The position numbers and the translations under genes are program-made. Shown here one piece after another: positions 26,443-34,891 of a stretch of 64,000 nucleotides of DNA (position 1 is the first letter of the stretch; the number at the start of each line of letters is the position of its first letter). The notes below the pieces were generated by a model. That model had not been told where the DNA came from. It saw only the letters and a program-made list of their open reading frames with translations, and did not search any database. The stretch comes from Parapedobacter koreensis (GTDB lineage Bacteria > Bacteroidota > Bacteroidia > Sphingobacteriales > Sphingobacteriaceae), in contig NZ_FNZR01000003.1 of assembly GCF_900109365.1 (NCBI RefSeq), positions 558,001 through 622,000 of the forward strand, read 5' to 3'.

Positions 26443-28766
26443 TAGGCGACTTTAGCTCCTGTGGTCGCTCTTTCCATGGCGCCGCTATTCCTCACGTCGC
26501 GTATGCTCTTGCGGTTGCCAACGAACCAAACAATGTCACCAGCTTCAAAAACCAGGGATGCCTCGGGGTTGAGCATACGGACGCCGTCGCGTTCCACACC
26601 CACCACCTGTACTTGGCCACTCGTATCTTCGCGCAGTCCGGAGTGGGCAATACTTTTGCCTACCAGCGGGTGTTGCATTTGTAGCAACACCTGTTCGAGG
26701 GCGATGTCCTCGATTTCCATATCGTTATATTGGACATCCTCTTCCGATTCGAATGAGGTTTTCAAAAGCTGCATTTGTTCGTCCGTGCCTAATATTCCCA
26801 CTTGATCATGCGGAAGTAGGCGGTGATCCCCACCAGGAAGATGTATCATATTTTCTCCACGCCTAATATAAACTACTTGGATTCCATAAGTATCTTTCCA
26901 TCTCAAATCTTTCAAACAGGTTCCCGCATAGGTAGCCAGCGGGGGCACTTCCATTTCCACGATATGCGCATTCCACGCCTGCAAACCACTTTGTACTTCT
27001 TCATTCTTTTGATCGAGCCGTCCCCTGTTGGTCGCACGGGCGAGGCTGTTTTCCCGCTCATTCAAATTGCTAATAAAGCGCTCTTCGATGCGTTGGTACA
27101 GCCGTTGTATACGTCTTGAAAATAATAAGATAACGGGTAAAATGACCGGTAGTGTTATCCAGAGCGCTATGCTCGTAGACGTGAGCTGGTCGACGAATAG
27201 CCCGATCAATAAGACTCCGATGATCACACGGACGATTTCGATGGCTATAAGCGGGCTCTTGTTTGTCGTGGTGTCCATCCACATTTCTTGGTAAGCGTAG
27301 CACCGGGGTTTCTGAAAGACGATCGCCCATAAGAAAGGGGCGGCAACCAGTGTGGCGGTTCCTACGATGACAGCGTATTGTACATAAGTATTGGCAATTC
27401 TTCCATCAATGAGGGGTAATACCGCATACCTGAATAGCAACAGTATGGCAACCAACACAATGCTATTAATGACGATAATCCGAATATATTCCTTAAACAA
27501 CACTTTCCAAGCCGGATTGGCCCGAAGTTTTTCCGTGCCGGTAGCATATTGTTCAATCCTGTCTTTCCAACGAGCCAGCGGCACACGGGCCAGCCACTTG
27601 TAAAACGGCTCGGAATATTTGATCATGTAGGGGGTGGTAAATGTAGTGATTGCCGACACGCCCACGGCAATGGGAAATAGAAACTCCGAGATTACACCGA
27701 GTGACATACCCAATGCAGCGACGATAAAAGCAAACTCCCCGATTTGTGCCATGCTCATGCCCACCTGTACAGCCTGCTTCAAAGGCTGGCCGGAAAGCAG
27801 GGCGCCCAAGCCGCTGAATAGGAACTTACCGCCGATGGTCAGCATCGTCACAATAGCTATCGGAAAACCGTATTGGAGCATGGCTCCCGGATCTATCATC
27901 ATACCCACTGAAACGAAAAATACCGTCCCGAATAATTCTTTGACCGGTTTGGTCAAGTGCTCTACCTTTTCCGCCAGGGTAGTCTCGGCCAGAATAGATC
28001 CCATCACGAAAGCCCCCAATTCGGCAGAAAAACCAACCTGTGTCGCCAGAATCACCATACCCAGGCACAAGCCAATGGAAAAAATAAGCAGCGTCTCCTC
28101 ATCCATCCATTTCCGCGCCTTTTTCAGAAAGGAGGGAAGCAAATAAATACCCAGCAAAAACCAAAGAGCCAGGAAAAAGGCGAGTTTAAACACGGTAAAC
28201 AAGATCTCGCCCCCTTCAAACTGCTCGGTGACGGCTACAGTAGAGAGCAAGACCATCAGTAGGATGACAATGATATCTTCCACGACCAATACGCCGAATA
28301 CTACCCGTGCAAACTGCATGGTTTTGACGCCCAGTTCATCAAATGCCCTGAGGATAATGGTCGTCGAAGAGCTGGCCAGCATACCCGCAAGAAACAGGCT
28401 ATCCATCTGGCTCCACCCCAGCAGGTGCCCCGTAAAGTAACCCAGCAAGCTTATAAATACGATTTCGACCACTGCCGTGATGGATGCATAGCCACCTACA
28501 CGCAGTAGTTTTTTAAAACTGAATTCCAGTCCCAAGCTGAATAACAGAAAGATGACGCCCAGCTCGGCAAAAGTCTCAATATTCTCTGTATCTACGATGG
28601 TGGGTACCAAGTGGAAATGCGGGCCGACAAAAAAGCCGGCGATGATATAACCAAGTACCAGCGGTTGCTTGATGCGCTTGAAAATGATGGTCACAAAGGC
28701 CCCGACCAGTAGGATCAGCGCCAAGTCCTGTATGAGTTCCGGAAGGTGGGCCATGTGATTATTCAA
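26442..28766 (-). CDS. CPA2-family cation:proton antiporter with TrkA-C domain
   Basis: A 774-residue membrane protein. Residues about 5-400 contain some twelve helices of the Na+/H+ exchanger fold (GYIIAGFFVGPH, GVIFLLFSLGLEFS, FSAELGAFVMGSILAET). A further four-helix region (about 420-560) precedes a cytoplasmic tail with a TrkA-C domain (about 610-690) and a second similar segment up to residue 760 (EAGDIVWFVGN). It is KefB-like, but the NAD-binding RCK_N domain is not visible. Likely potassium or sodium/proton exchange gated by a ligand. It is the first gene of a pair with the MpaB-like gene. Confidence 0.88.
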   Translation of the reverse strand: MNNHMAHLPELIQDLALILLVGAFVTIIFKRIKQPLVLGYIIAGFFVGPHFHLVPTIVDTENIETFAELGVIFLLFSLGLEFSFKKLLRVGGYASITAVVEIVFISLLGYFTGHLLGWSQMDSLFLAGMLASSSTTIILRAFDELGVKTMQFARVVFGVLVVEDIIVILLMVLLSTVAVTEQFEGGEILFTVFKLAFFLALWFLLGIYLLPSFLKKARKWMDEETLLIFSIGLCLGMVILATQVGFSAELGAFVMGSILAETTLAEKVEHLTKPVKELFGTVFFVSVGMMIDPGAMLQYGFPIAIVTMLTIGGKFLFSGLGALLSGQPLKQAVQVGMSMAQIGEFAFIVAALGMSLGVISEFLFPIAVGVSAITTFTTPYMIKYSEPFYKWLARVPLARWKDRIEQYATGTEKLRANPAWKVLFKEYIRIIVINSIVLVAILLLFRYAVLPLIDGRIANTYVQYAVIVGTATLVAAPFLWAIVFQKPRCYAYQEMWMDTTTNKSPLIAIEIVRVIIGVLLIGLFVDQLTSTSIALWITLPVILPVILLFSRRIQRLYQRIEERFISNLNERENSLARATNRGRLDQKNEEVQSGLQAWNAHIVEMEVPPLATYAGTCLKDLRWKDTYGIQVVYIRRGENMIHLPGGDHRLLPHDQVGILGTDEQMQLLKTSFESEEDVQYNDMEIEDIALEQVLLQMQHPLVGKSIAHSGLREDTSGQVQVVGVERDGVRMLNPEASLVFEAGDIVWFVGNRKSIRDVRNSGAMERATTGAKVA

Positions 28767-28853
28767 TTTACGTGTTGCAAGTTACTAAATTATTGTCGCA
28801 TATACCCCTCCATATTGGCGTGTTACACCAGTACGATTTTAGGTATGTGACGC

Positions 28854-28861
28854 TAACTTTG
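28854..28861 (+). promoter_or_regulatory. Candidate -7 box for the SRPBCC gene
   Basis: TAACTTTG matches TAnnTTTG and lies 33 bases before the ATG at 28895. No TTG is found at the right distance upstream, so support is moderate. Confidence 0.35.
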
Positions 28862-28894
28862 TTTGGTAATAAATGTTATAATCCTATAAAATGA

Positions 28895-29386
28895 ATGATA
28901 ATGGAAAAGATGCAATTCAAAAAGGCCATCAATGCGTCTGCAATGAAGGTATATGAGACGATGATTGGCAAAGAGACATTCAAGCAATGGACCGCTGTAT
29001 TCAATCCCTCCTCTGACGTCGAAGGAGGTGGCATCGAAGGAAATTGGGAGAAAGATTCAAAGATTCTATTTATCGGGATAAGCAAAGAAGGCAAACGCGA
29101 AGGGATGGTGGGCTACATCCGGGAAAATATCCCGAATGAGTATGTCTCCATCGAATACATTGGTATCTTGGACGGGGATGACGAACTAACTAAGGGGCCG
29201 ATTGCGGAAGCATGGCAAGGCTTTGAAAACTATACGTTTGAAAGCCATGACGGGGTGACTACAGTAATCGTAGACATCGATGTGAATGACGAGATGGTTG
29301 ACTACTTTCGTGAAACCTATCCGAAAGCGCTGGACAAGCTGAAAGAGATTTGCGAAGATGTAGAGCGAGTAACTACTCCTCTGTAG
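28895..29386 (+). CDS. SRPBCC/START-domain protein (AHSA1-like)
   Basis: A 163-residue cytoplasmic protein with the activator-of-Hsp90/SRPBCC layout: FKKAINASAMKVYETMI at the first strand and helix, FKQWTAVFNPSS, EYVSIEYIGI in the mid-sheet and a long C-terminal helix (KALDKLKEICEDVERV). These proteins bind small hydrophobic ligands in a deep pocket. The physiological ligand cannot be predicted. It is a single gene converging on the SDR pair. Confidence 0.78.
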   Translation: MIMEKMQFKKAINASAMKVYETMIGKETFKQWTAVFNPSSDVEGGGIEGNWEKDSKILFIGISKEGKREGMVGYIRENIPNEYVSIEYIGILDGDDELTKGPIAEAWQGFENYTFESHDGVTTVIVDIDVNDEMVDYFRETYPKALDKLKEICEDVERVTTPL

Positions 29387-29396
29387 TCACTCGCTC
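29363..29396. terminator. Bidirectional terminator overlapping a stop codon
   Basis: A 14-bp stem with one mismatch (GAGCGAGTAACTAC and GTAGTCACTCGCTC) around a 6-base loop. It includes the last codons and TAG stop of the SRPBCC gene and ends 8 bases before the stop of the convergent SDR gene, so it can serve both transcripts. It lacks a strong T-run. Confidence 0.55.
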
Positions 29397-29403
29397 GACT
29401 TTG

Positions 29404-30156
29404 TCACAGTTGGGTTTGTCCTCCGTCTGCCACAAGGTCTATCCCGGTACTGAATGAACTTTCATCCGAAGCCAAGAATAGTGCTGCTGCTGCCAGTTCT
29501 TCCGGATTACCGATGCGTCCCATAGGAATCCATTGTGCGTATGCGTCTTTGAGTGCCTGTACTTCTTCTCTAGTTGTCGCTTGGCCGTCAAAAATAGGTG
29601 TATCCACTGGACCTGGGCTAAGATTATTGACCCGGATTTTTAGGTCTTTCAATTCAGCGGCCAATGTCCTGCTGAATGAGCGCAATGCAGCTTTAGAAGC
29701 ACTGTAGACACTATGCTCCGGTACACCGATGAGGTGGGCGGTTGAGGAAACCAATACAATGGACGAACCTTCCCGCAACAGCGGCAATATTTTTTGGATA
29801 AGAAAATAGGGAGCCTTTACATTCACATCGAATATCCTGTCGAAATGTTCTGGTGTGGCATGCTCCATCAATACCCTTTCTATTATGCCAGCACTGGCAA
29901 CGAGCACATCTAACGAATTCTTTTCTTTTTTAATAGTTTGGAAAATCGTGTTCAGGTCTTCCGCTTTTGTTACGTCCGCCTGAATAGTTGTTACGCTATG
30001 ACCGATATAATTTCTGGCCTTCTCCAATTCATCCTGACGTCGACCCGCAATGAATACATAAGCTCCTTCATCGACAAACCGTTTTGCTGTCGATAAGCCG
30101 ATACCGCTATGGCCACCGGTAATCAGTGCAATTTTGTTTTCTAATTTTTTTGACAT
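29404..30156 (-). CDS. Short-chain dehydrogenase/reductase (classical type)
   Basis: A 250-residue SDR with TGGHSGIGLSTAK near residue 13, NVKAP mid-protein, the catalytic Ser in VSSTAH and YSASK as the Tyr-x3-Lys pair, plus PGPVDTPIF. The likely product is an NAD(P)-dependent alcohol or 3-oxoacyl reductase. It lies 15 bases after another SDR gene in the same direction; the two share overall design but differ clearly in sequence. Confidence 0.88.
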   Translation of the reverse strand: MSKKLENKIALITGGHSGIGLSTAKRFVDEGAYVFIAGRRQDELEKARNYIGHSVTTIQADVTKAEDLNTIFQTIKKEKNSLDVLVASAGIIERVLMEHATPEHFDRIFDVNVKAPYFLIQKILPLLREGSSIVLVSSTAHLIGVPEHSVYSASKAALRSFSRTLAAELKDLKIRVNNLSPGPVDTPIFDGQATTREEVQALKDAYAQWIPMGRIGNPEELAAAALFLASDESSFSTGIDLVADGGQTQL

Positions 30157-30171
30157 CGCTTTATCGTTTAG

Positions 30172-30930
30172 TTATATATCCACCAATGCATTAAGCATAG
30201 CACCACCATCGATTATGTAATCGCCTCCAGTAATGTTAGCCGCGCCTTCACTAGCCAAAAACATGGCAAGCTTCGCTACTTCCGCCGCTTGGCCCACTCG
30301 TCTCAGGGGCATTTGCGCGGCAATCTTTTCATAAGTTTCAGCCACCTGTTCCCCAGTCATTCCGAACTTGCCGAAAATGGGCGTAGCAATGGCTCCGCAA
30401 GAAATGGAGTTAACTCGGATGCCCTTTGGCCCCAGTTCAGTGGCCGCCACCCTTACGAGCGCGTTCAGCGCTGCTTTGCTGCTACTATATACAGCAGCCC
30501 CTGGTGCGGCAGCCGTAGCATGAATCGACGCAAGGAAGGCAATTGAGCTACCCCTCCTCATAAGTGGCAAAAGCTGTTGCAGCGTAAAGAGCGCTCCCTT
30601 ATGATTGATGTTCATCACGCTGTCGTAATGTGCTTCCGTTATTTGGCCCAGTGGAAGCATCTCTGCGATGCCAGCATTAATGAATAGGAAGTCTATCGTA
30701 TCCGTATGAGCCTTTATTTGTGTTGACAAAGCGACTACATCGGCAATTTTACCTTGGTCGACAACGATGCCAATAGCCCCCAATCGCAGTGCCGCTTCTT
30801 CTACCCGTTGTTGGTTCCTGCCTGTGATGATTACATTGCTGCCTTGCGCAATGAATTCTTCAGCTGCGGCATATCCTATGCCGCTGTTTCCTCCGGTGAT
30901 GACAATTGTTTTGTTTCTGAATTCTCCCAT
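30172..30930 (-). CDS. Short-chain dehydrogenase/reductase (classical type)
   Basis: A 252-residue SDR with TGGNSGIGYAAAE near residue 12, NAGIAEM, the catalytic region LASIHATAAAPGAAVYSSSK and an ending GGDYIIDGGAML that closes the substrate loop. It is upstream of the second SDR in a two-gene operon. A Crp/Fnr-type regulator gene lies 142 bases upstream on the same strand and may control the pair, although no site was identified. Confidence 0.88.
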   Translation of the reverse strand: MGEFRNKTIVITGGNSGIGYAAAEEFIAQGSNVIITGRNQQRVEEAALRLGAIGIVVDQGKIADVVALSTQIKAHTDTIDFLFINAGIAEMLPLGQITEAHYDSVMNINHKGALFTLQQLLPLMRRGSSIAFLASIHATAAAPGAAVYSSSKAALNALVRVAATELGPKGIRVNSISCGAIATPIFGKFGMTGEQVAETYEKIAAQMPLRRVGQAAEVAKLAMFLASEGAANITGGDYIIDGGAMLNALVDI

Positions 30931-31072
30931 TTTTTTAAATTACTTATAATATTTATCCATCAGATCGACTCACTGGCTTTACTTTATTCGTATATCGCTG
31001 TCGACCATGCAAAAATGGTTCAGGTAGCTCTGAATAAAAATCTACTGGATTAAGAAAGGAAGTGAAACTGGA

Positions 31073-31657
31073 TTAACTTCTTGCTTTAAGCTTTCGAATT
31101 CTTGAAAGGAATTGCGTCGTCATTCCCAAATAAGAGGCGATAACATATTGCGGAAACCGTTGTAGGAATTGAGGGTTACGGTTTATTAATTCATCGTAGC
31201 GTTCTTCGGCCGTTTTACTAAGGCTTGATAACATTCTTTTCTGGATGCTTACACCCGAACGTTCCACCTGAAGACGGAAAAACCGTTCAAATTTCGGTAT
31301 CAATTTATAAAGCTCCTGCTCATCTTTATGGCTTAGCTGTATGAGTGTAGCGTCTTCAGTGGCTTCAACAAATAAGGTAGCTGGTTCCTGCGTGATATAA
31401 CTTGCAAAATCCGATGTCCACCAATCTTCTATGGAAAGTGCTATCGTATGCTCCTGGCCATCATTCGCCAGCAAGTAGGTTCGCAATGCACCCTTCAGCA
31501 CATAACTGCGGTATTGGCATACGAATCCGGGCTGCACAATAAACTGTTTCTTTTTGGCTATGACAATACGCAGATGCGAAATAAAAATCTGTGTCTCTTC
31601 GGCGGTCAAGTCGATAAACCGGGAAACATTGCTGATTATCGGTGCGAATTCATTCAT
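31073..31657 (-). CDS. Crp/Fnr-family transcriptional regulator (Bacteroidota type)
   Basis: A 194-residue regulator. The N-terminal cyclic-nucleotide-binding-like domain covers about 10-120 (KKKQFIVQPGFVCQYRSYVLKG), and a helix-turn-helix lies at about 150-194 (FPQYVIASYLGMTTQFLSRIRK). The start is placed at the ATG at 31657 because an upstream frame extension of 11 residues is unlike the family, and because a full promoter (TTG, 22 bases, TATCTTTG) ends 5 bases before this ATG. The transcript would then be leaderless or nearly so. Members of this group often control stress or catabolic genes next to them. Confidence 0.88.
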   Translation of the reverse strand: MNEFAPIISNVSRFIDLTAEETQIFISHLRIVIAKKKQFIVQPGFVCQYRSYVLKGALRTYLLANDGQEHTIALSIEDWWTSDFASYITQEPATLFVEATEDATLIQLSHKDEQELYKLIPKFERFFRLQVERSGVSIQKRMLSSLSKTAEERYDELINRNPQFLQRFPQYVIASYLGMTTQFLSRIRKLKARS

Positions 31658-31661
31658 TGTA

Positions 31662-31694
31662 CAAAGATAGCACACGACAGACAATCTCATTCAA
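31662..31694 (-). promoter_or_regulatory. Promoter of the Crp/Fnr gene
   Basis: On the minus strand, TTG (31692-31694), 22 bases and TATCTTTG (31662-31669) match the Bacteroidota consensus. The -7 box ends only 4 bases before the ATG at 31657, which predicts a transcript with essentially no 5' leader. Confidence 0.5.
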
Positions 31695-31762
31695 TCGTCT
31701 TCAAATACATTTCCGTAAGTGTTCACGCTTTACCAGCTATGTGCTGAGTTCAATAATATTCG

Positions 31763-31770
31763 TACGTTTG
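31763..31770 (+). promoter_or_regulatory. Candidate -7 box for the Gfo/Idh/MocA gene
   Basis: TACGTTTG matches TAnnTTTG and lies 17 bases before the ATG at 31788. It faces away from the Crp/Fnr promoter, so the 130-bp region is a divergent promoter region. No clear -33 box is visible. Confidence 0.4.
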
Positions 31771-31787
31771 GAAAGAAATCAAACGCT

Positions 31788-32762
31788 ATGGAAATTAAAT
31801 GGGGTATTATTGGAGTAGGCGATGTCACTGAGGTGAAAAGCGGTCCTGCTTTTCAGCTTATCGAACATTCGCATCTGGTGGCCGTTATGCGTAGGGATGC
31901 TGCAAAAGCGAAAAGCTATGCCGAAAGGCATGGAGTACCCAAATGGTATTCTGATGCTCAGCAACTCATTGATGACCCTGAGGTAAATGCTGTTTATGTA
32001 GCTACGCCGCCGGATTCACATGCATTTTACGCCACCGCTGCCATGCGGGCAGGAAAGCCTGTATATCTTGAAAAACCAATGGTGATCAACGAATTACAGG
32101 CAAAAGAACTTCTTGAAACGCAACAAGCCCTGGGTGGTAAAATCAGCATCGCCCATTACCGGAGGGAGCAACCTTATTTCAAAAAGGTAAAGGAATTGAT
32201 TGCTGCCCATATCGGCACACCAAGGATTGCCAACCTCAGGTACTACCAACGGCCGCTTGCTGCCGAAATCCTGCAGTCCTCCGGTATGCAATGGCGGCTG
32301 GATCCGAAGCAATCCGGTGGAGGTTTATTTCACGATCTGGCTCCGCACCAAATCGATCTGATGTGTCATTTTTTTGGCAACATGACTTACAGTAAAGGTA
32401 TTGCCCATAATCAAGCGAAGTTTTACGATGCAACTGATGCCGTATCCGGGCAGATCTTATTTGATAATGACGTACTTTTCACGGGGCAATGGGCATTTAA
32501 TGTAAGCCAGGATTTAGATGTATGCGAGGTAGTGGGATCCGAGGGGCGGGTTGCTTTCTCCGTATTCAGCTATCAACCGATTGAGCTGGTCAATAAGCAA
32601 GGCAGTCAGCAGTTCCGGTTCGAACCGCTTCCACATGTGCAGCAACCTATGATTTCGGCAGTCGTTTCCTACTTTAGGAACATCGGATCTAATCCTTGCA
32701 GTGCCCAGGAGGGTTATAAAGTGATGAGTGTGCTGGATAGTTTTGCCAGCAACTATAGTTAG
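31788..32762 (+). CDS. Gfo/Idh/MocA-family NAD(P)-dependent oxidoreductase
   Basis: A 324-residue protein. The N-terminal Rossmann domain starts directly at the chosen ATG (KWGIIGVGDVTEVKSGP), with VYVATPPDSHA and the family signature YLEKPMVINELQA, in which Lys is catalytic. The C-terminal domain has GGGLFHDLAPHQIDLM, with the substrate-binding Asp and His. An upstream frame extension of 23 residues is rejected because it precedes the promoter box. It probably oxidises or reduces a sugar or inositol derivative. It converges with and overlaps the next gene by 4 bases. Confidence 0.9.
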   Translation: MEIKWGIIGVGDVTEVKSGPAFQLIEHSHLVAVMRRDAAKAKSYAERHGVPKWYSDAQQLIDDPEVNAVYVATPPDSHAFYATAAMRAGKPVYLEKPMVINELQAKELLETQQALGGKISIAHYRREQPYFKKVKELIAAHIGTPRIANLRYYQRPLAAEILQSSGMQWRLDPKQSGGGLFHDLAPHQIDLMCHFFGNMTYSKGIAHNQAKFYDATDAVSGQILFDNDVLFTGQWAFNVSQDLDVCEVVGSEGRVAFSVFSYQPIELVNKQGSQQFRFEPLPHVQQPMISAVVSYFRNIGSNPCSAQEGYKVMSVLDSFASNYS

Positions 32763-33904
32763 AGAAACCGTAACCACCGTATATTTCCTTGATTATGAGC
32801 CTTATATCTCCCGTACCACTTACATATTGGATAAAGCACCAGAACCACCCCGATCCACACCAAGTAGATCACCCAAAGCTTAAGTCCGTTGTCGCCTTGG
32901 GGCCTGCCAAACCGGGATCCGAATTCAAATTCGGAAGGGGAGTATCCTTGTAAAAATAATACGATGAATAATATCGTGTGAATGATGTAAAAGTGTAACA
33001 AAAAGTAAAAAAGAGGTACCCTGCCGTATGTGGTGAACACCGAAGATACACGCCCTTCCAAGCGTTCAGCGGCAAATAAAAATAAGAACATCAGCCCGAG
33101 AAACAACAAATCAAAAAGCAACGATGGGGGGTATTTCGTCACATTGATGAAGGATAGGAAGGTGAATAAACCCGTTGCTTGTGGTGTCCAGGGTTGCGGA
33201 TCACCGTATAAGTTAATCCAACGTAGCAAGGTGAAAACAGCCAAGCAGGCCACCCCGATGAAAAGAAACCATCGTTTCCGATCGGACAGGCTTTGCATGA
33301 AAAACCCGCCGCAGCAATATCCCGTGAGTAAGAGCGCTATCCAGGGTATGGGCGGGTAGCCAATCACCAATGTCGTGCCTTGCCCGATGGGAATCACTCC
33401 CGGAGCGGACAGCGGGAAAAACGGATAAAGATTATGCAGGCAGATGACCGCGATGCCGATGATGCCCAGTGTGGCCGGCCGTACGGAAAGTAATAATCCC
33501 AGAACGATGAAGCCGAGGCCAATGGCGGCGATCACCTCGAAGAGCAGGATACTGAAACGCATATCGAACCAGATTCCGAAATTGACAACCGTAAATTCCA
33601 AAACCAACAGCCAGATGCCTCTACTGATGAGGAACCTGCGGCCTGCCCGAATATCCTGATTTCGCTGCAAGGAAAGGTATGCCGAAGCACCGGATAGAAA
33701 CACAAATGTAGGGGCGCATATATGCGTAACCCATCGGGTCAGAAATAGTGCGGCAGTGGTGGTATCCAGATTGGTTGGGTCATCGGTAAGTGACCCGACG
33801 TGCAGGAGATCGCGCACGTGGTCCAGCGCCATAATCACCATCACCATGCCCCGTACGGCATCCAATGAATTGATTCTGGGAAAAGCCGGTTTTTGTGTTT
33901 CCAT
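32759..33904 (-). CDS. Heparan-alpha-glucosaminide N-acetyltransferase-like membrane protein (DUF1624)
   Basis: A 381-residue polytopic membrane protein with about ten helices. The opening SLDAVRGMVMVIMALDHVRD carries the Arg-Gly and Asp-His features of the DUF1624/HGSNAT-like acyltransferase family, followed by LTRWVTHICAPTFVFLSGAS. Members move acyl groups across the membrane onto sugars, but the bacterial acceptor is unknown. Single gene, convergent with the Gfo/Idh/MocA gene. Confidence 0.82.
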   Translation of the reverse strand: METQKPAFPRINSLDAVRGMVMVIMALDHVRDLLHVGSLTDDPTNLDTTTAALFLTRWVTHICAPTFVFLSGASAYLSLQRNQDIRAGRRFLISRGIWLLVLEFTVVNFGIWFDMRFSILLFEVIAAIGLGFIVLGLLLSVRPATLGIIGIAVICLHNLYPFFPLSAPGVIPIGQGTTLVIGYPPIPWIALLLTGYCCGGFFMQSLSDRKRWFLFIGVACLAVFTLLRWINLYGDPQPWTPQATGLFTFLSFINVTKYPPSLLFDLLFLGLMFLFLFAAERLEGRVSSVFTTYGRVPLFYFLLHFYIIHTILFIVLFLQGYSPSEFEFGSRFGRPQGDNGLKLWVIYLVWIGVVLVLYPICKWYGRYKAHNQGNIRWLRFL

Positions 33905-34106
33905 AAACGTAGTCGGTTAGTTGTCATAAAGATATACAATTTACCAACGATAACCGGTTTACAAACAACCTTTATTATGGGGCTGCCGGCAATACGCTTA
34001 ATCATTTAACAAAATTTTAACATTTTCCTTGTAATTATTGAAGGAGTTTATGCGTTTAATATTCGACAAGGATCAGTAATAAAATTTGTCTTTTCATAAT
34101 TTAGGT

Positions 34107-34688
34107 TTATAATTGGTTAGTTAGAAAGTCCCGATTCTCCCCGTTTCGGGGCTTTTCGTTGTATTTCTTTAATGTTTCATGAAGAACCTTCACAGCCTGG
34201 TGAGTAAGGGTTTGAATATCTTTTGCTGAAAGCTGGTAACCCGCAGTATCATTTCGCTGCGGTTTGGGATCCTGAGGCAGGAGATCGGCAATATGCATGT
34301 CAAGAAGTGCTGCAGGAACTTTTCCCATTCGTTTTGCCAGTTCGTTGCCGAGCTTTGCGTTGGGCCCGGCAGCGCCGCCGCTGATGGATATGAATGCGTA
34401 GGGTCCAGTCCGCTTCTTGAGCAGCTTGAAACATTTCCGCAGTGGCGTAGCTACGCCACCTACCCATACAGGCGATAGGAAAATAAGGAAGTCATCGGGA
34501 TGTATGCCCGCAGGCGTGAAAACGACTTGTGGCGTTCGGTGGAACAGGATGTCCATGAAGATAGCTGCCGTTGTCCGGCGCTTGGACTCGGTGATACGGA
34601 TACGCTTAGCATCCAATGCGACGGCAATACTGCTCGCAAGCGCATCATTGTTGCCTGTAAAGGAGTATGAGATGATGATGGTTTTCAT
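34107..34688 (-). CDS. Flavodoxin-family protein
   Basis: A 193-residue protein with a flavodoxin fold. The FMN phosphate loop IISYSFTGNNDALA lies at the start, SPVWVGGVATPLR near residue 92 and SISGGAAGPNAKLG near 117 in the flavin-ring-binding regions. A role in electron transfer or quinone reduction is likely. The last 15 or so residues, after KKYNEK, are encoded by a terminator-like hairpin and have no domain-like character, so the natural end may once have been earlier. Two inverted repeats directly upstream suggest control by a local repressor. Confidence 0.78.
   Translation of the reverse strand: MKTIIISYSFTGNNDALASSIAVALDAKRIRITESKRRTTAAIFMDILFHRTPQVVFTPAGIHPDDFLIFLSPVWVGGVATPLRKCFKLLKKRTGPYAFISISGGAAGPNAKLGNELAKRMGKVPAALLDMHIADLLPQDPKPQRNDTAGYQLSAKDIQTLTHQAVKVLHETLKKYNEKPRNGENRDFLTNQL
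34125..34158. terminator. Terminator-like hairpin inside the 3' end of the flavodoxin gene
   Basis: AAAGTCCCG and CGGGGCTTT pair over 9 bp with one wobble; an alternative inner stem is CCCCG-TTT-CGGGG. In the plus direction CTTTTCG follows, in the minus direction CTTTCT. It looks like an intrinsic terminator, yet the reading frame passes through it and stops at 34107. Confidence 0.45.
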
Positions 34689-34698
34689 GGGTGGAAAT

Positions 34699-34738
34699 TA
34701 CCATTTTGCGTAATGGTAGGGTATGACACGAATCATAC
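34699..34738 (-). promoter_or_regulatory. Two adjacent inverted repeats upstream of the flavodoxin gene
   Basis: TACCATT-ttgcgt-AATGGTA (34699-34718) and GTATGA-cacgaa-TCATAC (34721-34738) both have 6-base loops. They lie 11-50 bases upstream of the flavodoxin start, where a repressor would block transcription. The two half-sites differ, so two proteins or two overlapping sites are possible. Confidence 0.45.
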
Positions 34739-34823
34739 TTTGCGGTGATAGTAACTATAATCCGTGCTGGACGATGAAACCTAAGCTTTCAAAAACAAAT
34801 TAAAAAGATTTTAGCCCGTAACA

Positions 34824-34855
34824 TTTGCTTGTATGGGCGGCATTGGTTATGTTTG
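34824..34855 (+). promoter_or_regulatory. Consensus Bacteroidota promoter of the acylase gene
   Basis: TTTG (34824-34827), 20 bases, then TATGTTTG (34848-34855) match both boxes and the spacing of the main sigma factor consensus (TTTG-N17-23-TAnnTTTG). The leader would be about 30 bases. This is the clearest promoter in the window. Confidence 0.65.
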
Positions 34856-34891
34856 GGTGTAAAAAGCCTTTGAATCAATGCCTAGCTAGTT

